A DNA stretch of 64,000 bases from Oscheius sp. JU75 (lineage: Eukaryota > Nematoda > Chromadorea > Rhabditida > Rhabditidae), in the NCBI GenBank assembly GCA_037178855.1, contig JASJZC010000002.1, positions 5,592,501 to 5,656,500 of the forward strand. The letters are read 5' to 3'. The notes under the pieces were generated by a model. It did no database searches. It was not told the DNA's origin and saw only the letters and a list, made by a program, of their open reading frames with translations. How positions within the stretch are numbered: position 1 is the first letter of the stretch; the number at the start of each line of letters is the position of its first letter. Shown piece by piece: positions 58,201-64,000 of the stretch. Both the position numbers and the translations under genes were made by a program.

Positions 58201-59994
58201 TTAGACGGCACATTCGCGCACGTTGATTGCAGAAGAGGCTTGCGATGGCTGCGTTAGAGACATGCGTCCGATGTCTACGGAGGCGATACAGCCATGGAAA
58301 CCAGAGGACGAAGTGGGTAAGCCGCCGAGGAAGATCGAAGAGTAAACGTTCAGTTGCTCCGAGGTACCTGTGGATACGGTAGTGATGGGAAGTTGATCAT
58401 CCACGGACAGAGTTATGTGCTTTTTCTCTCTAAAACTTGTTTTTGAATTCAAGAATAGATCTGTTCTACCTGATAACTGAAATTACGTGCCATTTTCCCG
58501 GCTGAAGACTAATGGGATGGACCAGATCCACCACTCCGGACCCCAAATTCATCTCCATCTGAAAGTTCGTTGTCTATCTCTCTGAATAAGCCTCAAACCT
58601 GCACATAGTACCCCGAAACGAGCTTGAGACGGAAAAAGTCCGCATCGACTTTGAGATGATCGCCGGAGAAGGCGAGCAACATCTGTTCATTCGACCTATT
58701 ATCCACTCGAAGCTGCATAGAAAAGTGAAGGGAATCGCCAGTGATCCTAGAGCATTTTGCTCTCTGATTCAGAGAAAAACCTACTCGCTGAGAGTCTTCT
58801 CATCCTTCAGTTCAAGATAAGAATGGCCTTGGAAGTTGATGGCACTGACAGTTGAACCGGATTCTAAACGTCAGTATGTCGATAACTCTGTCAATTCGAC
58901 TAACTCTCTTGACAGTTAGAGCCATATGTTGGCCATTCGCATAGACAGACAGCCACGTCGTCTACAACTGCACAAATTGTGGTACAGTTGGCCGAAGCAC
59001 ATGGGTCTGTAGATGAGGAACATTCTTTGATACCGTTGCTGGCAGTCAACTTCATGGTTCGACCATTCACTCGGAGCTGAACAAGATATCATCAGACAGC
59101 TTTAAGTCAAGCTAACATGCTGAGCACAGCCATGGAATCCTGTGATTCCTGTCAGATGACTGGGGACAGTTCCCTCGACCCCTCCCAAAAACATTCTTCC
59201 TCCTTCTGTGATTCCCTCGGACTTGATGGATTGTAGCTCGCCCTCGACCCACGTCTGGTGATCGACCTGGACAAATTCTTTGAAAATTGACTCCTCAATC
59301 AAACCTTGAGCAGCAGTCCCTTTCCGCTTCTCCAGAGCTCTACCTTGTGCCAAGAATTGAGGCTGACAGCCTCGGCCGACCTGAAATTTGTTTTGCATTA
59401 ATTTGAGTCCCGTGTCGGAGCAGCGTGTGAAAACAACGGGAGAAAGAATGACACGGACCTTAGAAGGATAGAATCAGAGCCCATGTTGACATCGACGAGA
59501 ACATAGCCCTGACGGAGATAGATAGCCGCATGACGAATGCCATCCTGCCAAAAGAACATCAGACCGGCTTGGGATTTGGGCTTGAAGCGGAGAGACATCT
59601 CCAGATAGTCGACGGAGTCTGCTGGGGAGATCCAGGACAAGGATTCTGTTCCGGAGAAGAAGGCACTGGATAGATGCCTCTCCGGAGTTGGTAGATGGAC
59701 TACTGTAGAGCTTGTGGTCGTGGGAATCTCTGTAGTTGAAGGTTGCTCGTGTAAGATGTGAGTTAAGTTCTCGGCGCGCTCGACCAGAGCTGAAAACAAA
59801 GCAATAGTAAAATCTGAATATAGAATGGGCCCCATAGACAACAAAATCCCGCTACCTCTCTTGATTTTGGCCTGTCGCTGAGCCTCTTGCTTGACCCGCT
59901 GGGCTATGAAATGTTCCAAGAACATTCCATAATAGTCATTGGCTAGGAGGGAAGGTGTGAAGGAAAGAGCCAGAAGCGGGCAGAGCAGCGACAT
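58201..59994 (-). CDS. Secreted LamG-EGF-LamG protein (gene A)
   Basis: Exons (- strand): 59994-59856, 59789-59459, 59380-59305, 59266-59117, 59076-58905, 58863-58785, 58746-58599, 58558-58470, 58429-58201; 470 aa. Signal peptide MSLLCPLLALSFTPSLLA, then a basic helix and a Thr-rich linker. LamG domain 1 (about 100-275) has LSWISPADSVDYLEMSLRF, WHKVELWRSGKG, MFLGGV and GFHGCAQHV. One EGF-like module follows (CASANCTTIC, CLCEW, GSNC). LamG domain 2 (about 330-470) has INFQGHSYLELKD, WHVISVIR, IFLGGLP and GFHGCIASV. This resembles modules of perlecan, agrin or neurexin but is a short stand-alone secreted protein. An in-frame Met 11 codons upstream (60027) is possible, but the signal peptide favours the inner start. 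It lies 65 nt after gene B's stop. Confidence 0.78.
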
Positions 59995-60059
59995 TGAGAA
60001 TGAGGTCTGCCACGCCTCCTTTCCCAAAGAAAAACAGATGAAACAGACACGGGGGCTGA

Positions 60060-62887
60060 TTAGAACTTCGTGGGGTGGTAGAGACAGCCCTCGTTAATTA
60101 GTGGAAACTTGCCTTTGACCTGCTCCTCGAAACCGGTAGCGATGTCGAATTCCATGAATTGGTCCTCTTTGCGGACATCCTCAAATTTGGTTATACGCTC
60201 CTTCTTCTCGACTCCGCATTTCTCTGAAACAGGGGCACTATGAAAAACGACACTCTGGGAGAGATGTATTTGGGGAAATTGGCTGGTGTCCGAGCTTTGA
60301 AACGTATCTTTCCAGCTTTTGTTTTGCTTCCATAAAGCCTTCAGACATTCTCACAAGAATCTATCGCGTATAGTGTCTCATTCCTAATCATAGTCCTCAA
60401 GTTGGCCCTACTCTGCCTCTCCAGATGCTCAATAATCATGAATGTGAATTCGGTAGTAGAAAAGTGGAAGCTTATATGAGAGACAGCGGTCTCTCCTGAT
60501 CCCAGGCAGTCTATTGAGCTGATCAGTTGTCCAACGACTTTGTAGGTTCTAATCAAAGCTATCAATGGACACTATCTGAACTATTCAGTGATTTACTGAC
60601 AGTACTCATGTCAGTTGACTACGACTGATTTGGAAACTGTAGACAGTTTGACATCTGATGAAAGAAGACAGGTAGTGTTGAGCTAGACTGTGCTCTGTGT
60701 TTACTTTCCCTACCAGCGGCTCAACCGAATCACTCAATAGTCAAACTTTTGGCTCGCAGTTAAAAGCATTCCAATGTCTAGAAGTCCAGATGGAATCTTT
60801 GATGCTGTAATCTGCATGAAGAGTTTGAAGTCTAATCGAGTGATGCGATTGATCATGTTTGATCATCTATTCTTATACTCTTCCGTCAGTCTCTCAGCTA
60901 AACTATCGATAGTCAACCGACTTTTCAAATCTCCACTTAAAAACCAGAGTTCTCTCTTGTTATACCCACCCAGATGCTTCTGATTGACAGCCCGATTGAT
61001 CTTCTGCTCAGTGAAGAGAAGGACTTCTCCGTTGACAATTACCTGAGCCCAACGTCATCTGACTTTCTCAATCAGCAACTACCTTCCGAATGCATCCAGT
61101 GATTCCTCGGTCCGTTCCAGCCTTGCTGTCCAAAAACTCGACATTTCTTGGGGCTCCTCCAACAAAAATCCCCTCATCCATTGTGATTCCTTTGAAGTTT
61201 TGGAACTGGACAACCTCATCTTTCATCACTTGACGGCCATCTGCCTGTACTTCTGTTCGGTAGCAGTAGCTAAACAAATTGGGTAATACAGTTTTTGAAC
61301 TGGAACATACTGCCTAACGATGGAAACGTTATGCCAGACTCCCATAGCAAAGGGTCCACGGTAGAGATCCTCAATTGTTCCCTCGCCACAGTCTTGTCGG
61401 AGCATAATGTTGGGTCCAATAAGAGCAAGAGAGATGAAGTCGTTCCCATGGAATTGGCCAGCGAAAAACAGAATTCCATCTCTTTGGGCACTGACTCTGG
61501 AAAGTGACAGTTACTGGGATTGACCAGCTCAGGATTCAATGCCTTTCTAACTCTTCTCTTTCATTGTGCAACTATCTGCAGCAGTCTTCAGATAGCATGT
61601 GTAGGAAGTAGGGCAGATGAACATTCTTATATGGGGTTGACGTCCTCTATTTCCGTTAGTCGCGAAGCTATATCAAAGTACTGAGGTATGACTGAGACTT
61701 GGTGACTATTCGAGAGAACCTACGTCTCCACTTCTAGGGCTAAGAAGATACCCAATACCATTTAGGAACTACAAAACAAAACTTCTACCTTCTTGTTATG
61801 CCGAATTTCGAAAACTGGACCTATTCAAAGTAAGAGCAAGACACAGAATAATTGATTGCTATATTAAGGCTGTTTCTGCAGAGTTATACCGGAGACAGAC
61901 ACAAAATGCTTCTAGACTAGGATACTACTTGGGAAAACCAGGATTATCTCTCGACGCAACTCACTTAAACTCTATAGTTATGTTCGTCTCCAAGTAGGCC
62001 GACTCCACAACAGGAAATTCTGCATAGTTGGTACTGAAGAATGCCACAGGAGCTGTCTCTTCATTCTGCTGAACTCGCTCTACAACCCAAACAAGACAAA
62101 GAGCCTACGTGATATTCTTCAAAGTCCGGGAACTCTTCGACCGTATGCCAGATCGGACTCAGGGTCCTGTTCACTAAATACTCTTCTATTAGCCAGTACT
62201 TTCTCAGAAACAAACGTCTGCATCCGACCCCATCTGTTTTGAGAACGTGGTCATTCCAACAGCCGCACTCGTAGGTATCCTTATTAACTCGGAGACACAG
62301 CTGGGCACAAAGGGCATCATCGCAGGAGCCTGTAATCGGATAATGGAATCTGCTCGTTACTATCTGGTCTTGGGATCTCATTATCCCGGGGCATGAGGGG
62401 GCTCTCTTGCCAGCCAATTAGTGACTTTTCGCAAAGGAGACATTGCCATGTAATAGGTTGAAAGTTAGAATGTCTTCGATAGTTTCAAAACGGGACTCGT
62501 TTTCTGTCACCTGTCGCCTCCGGATTCAATAATCACGCCACCATCTGCCGCCGCATATTGCCCGAGCTACCAATAATGGGATAATCCTACGATATTTGTG
62601 TCGTGACACGAGAGCCTTCATAAATTATTCGCACACACAGACACACAAATTCCCCAATCGCAGCTATGAGTTTTGCTCTCTAGCTCTCGCTCCTTCTTCT
62701 GACTCCCGACAATCGATCTACACCTGTGGTGGCGCAGGTGAAGCGAAAGAGAGAGATAGAGGGCAAAGCTTTCCGTTGCTCGGTCGTTAACGGACATGGG
62801 AAATGAGGGGAGGGTGATGAGTACTGACCAGGATTTATGGGTCCTGAGGGGAGAGCTCTCGAGACTGACGGATATTTGTCATTGACT
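60060..62887 (-). CDS. EGF-LamG protein (gene B), 5' end incomplete
   Basis: Exons (- strand): 62887-62829 (tentative), 62329-62109, 62068-61965, 61496-61311, 61269-61083, 61042-60970, 60223-60060. EGF-like module: CDDALCAQLCLRVNKDTYEC, then CGCWNDHVLKTDGVGC. LamG domain: TNITIEFK, RDGILFFAGQFHGNDFISLA, WHNVSIVRQ, IFVGGAPRN and GITGCIRKVIVNG. The C-terminal tail has CGVEKKERITKFEDVR and GCLYHPTKF. No signal peptide is visible. The tentative first exon can read from an in-frame ATG at 62898 after TTCTTCTAG, but extracellular domains imply a missing signal exon further upstream. The 742-nt intron 60228-60969 is long. Its relation to gene A (tandem duplicate or operon partner) is inferred. Confidence 0.65.
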
Positions 62888-62899
62888 CTGGAAGACATG

Positions 62900-64000
62900 C
62901 AACGACATGCCTAGAAGAAGAGTCTTGTCACTTTGTCGTCAGGTCTGGCCAAAAGAACGGATAGCAACGTCATGACTCTGTATTGAAAGCACTACAAACT
63001 TCAGGCCTAGACTGAACAGAAAGAGCAAAACTTCTAAGATCTGTGTCCCACCTCTGGCCCCCTTCTCCCGTTCTTCTAACTACAAACAGTCTTTTTGCAA
63101 CATTATAATTAGCTTTCCGGTGCTTTAGAAAAGACCAGCCGCCCTTTAAGAAACCCGAAAAAATTAGCAGGGATCAAAACCGGGTCGCTCATAATATTAG
63201 TAGCCTGCTAACCGCTGAGGTATTGCGCGGCTCCACCGCTATACGCCCAGCGGCCGGGGCGCGTACAGATGGATACCGAAGAGTTTCAAGCTTAGAAGGC
63301 TCTTTAGTGCACAAACACACTGCCAACGGCAGTGTCGCAGCCCTTTGCTCTTGGCTTAGAATTGATAACAGGCGGCTTCGCCGCTGTCCTAGTAGCAGAA
63401 GATACTCCGACAGTTGACTCGTCCCCTTGACATGAAGTGACTTGTCAGAGTTTTTGGGTATTAATGTTGACATGCAGTTGCGCGGACACCACTGCGCTTT
63501 AGTAAATAAAGATATTAGGTCCGGTGTTGATGGATCCCTAGGTGATATCTTTAAAAGAGCACCCATAGTTTCCCTAGAACTAGTGAACCAACTGTTGCGT
63601 CCTCTTCCCTAACTTCCCCCAAGGCTTTAGTCTAAGCCGTGGTCACTTCTCACCGCAGATCCCATGGCTTATAGTGGAAATTCGAGCCGGCAGGTGTAGT
63701 GACCGAACCTAGTATGCATTCTGCTGTTGCCCGTTTCCGACTTTATGTAATTTCTCTAGACTGCTTTCCCCCTCGGGAGCACCCGACTCTCTGGTCGCTT
63801 ATCCCATTTAGAGAGGGCGAGTTGCTCCTATTGTCAGGTAATTTTCGAGTTATTTCCGCCCCGGCTGATCACGGAGAGAAGGACACTTGTGGCCACAAGA
63901 GAACAGGTTTAAACCTTTCCCTTCTAATTCTCGGGCGACTTTTTTCGAGGACCGCGACCGAATTGGCAACATTGAGAAATCGAATGTTTTGTGGGACTTC
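62900..64000. other. Window end: unexplained GC-rich, hairpin-containing region
   Basis: No exon is recognised. 63200-63420 has several short perfect hairpins (CACTGCC-AAC-GGCAGTG at 63319-63335; GCGGC-TT-CGCCGC near 63373) and a higher GC content than the surroundings. It could be the edge of a mobile element or a non-coding RNA gene, or the promoter/first intron of gene B. A minus-strand open frame at 63189-63566 has no codon bias or motif. Confidence 0.35.

Noticed and set aside
60060..60140. GC donor (AAAG|GCAAGT) near the end of gene B that could fuse it to gene A
   Set aside because: The only nearby acceptor leads into a frame that runs to a stop inside the gene A signal-peptide region. 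The TAA at 60060 is a simpler end.
63189..63566. 125-codon minus-strand open frame at the window end
   Set aside because: No recognisable domain, and composition typical of translated hairpin-rich DNA. Kept only as part of the unexplained end region.

Overview
The window is nuclear DNA of a nematode. Evidence: a cuticle collagen with the nematode N-terminal block, a ground-like-domain secreted protein, a serpentine chemoreceptor, introns mostly 35-45 nt long, and TTTNCAG-type acceptors a few bases upstream of most start codons, as expected for spliced-leader trans-splicing. I cannot name the species. All exon models below were assembled by hand from splice sites and reading phase; every complete model adds up to a whole number of codons.

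Layout. 1-308: 3' end of an unrecognised gene. 946-3290: TOM40 (mitochondrial import pore) and CCDC25. 3291-10151: gene desert. 10152-13900: SPSB/GUSTAVUS (SPRY + SOCS box) with two possible first exons and a possible alternative last exon lacking the SOCS box. 14301-15797 (-): SIRT2-type deacetylase. 16642-20263: EPS15-like endocytic adaptor. About 20830-21301: an SH2-like fragment. 21621-22955: cuticle collagen. 23300-26178 (-): kinesin-13. 27116-30770: SENP6/7 (Ulp2) SUMO protease. The last two are divergent and share a 0.9 kb promoter holding a perfect palindrome of two E2F-type sites. 30771-36034: second gene desert, ending at a small secreted peptide precursor with an allatostatin-C-like disulfide loop (36035-36371).

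36578-38673 (-): CCT4 chaperonin subunit, divergent from 39939-41382: proteasome lid subunit RPN7/PSMD6, followed after 149 nt by PPWD1 (41532-43739), a likely operon pair. 43805-45507 (-): ground-like protein, with a tRNA-like SINE in its first intron. 47320-48968 (-): phospholipase B1-like GDSL hydrolase, 5' end unresolved. 50733-52196: M6/proteolipid four-TM protein, followed by a BLOC1S4-like coiled-coil protein and a NOL7-like nucleolar protein whose stop and start codons overlap (TAATG). 55097-56687 (-): seven-TM receptor. 58201-62887 (-): two tandem laminin-G/EGF genes 65 nt apart. 62900-64000: no gene recognised.

Most genes are housekeeping (protein import, folding, degradation, spliceosome, cytoskeleton, endocytosis). 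They are interspersed with lineage-specific extracellular, cuticle and signalling genes. Deserts and long introns carry decayed repeats and foldback elements. The best leads for something new are the AstC-like peptide, the SOCS-box-swapping exon, the overlapping TAATG gene pair, the Asp-to-Asn change in the SUMO protease and a miRNA-like hairpin.
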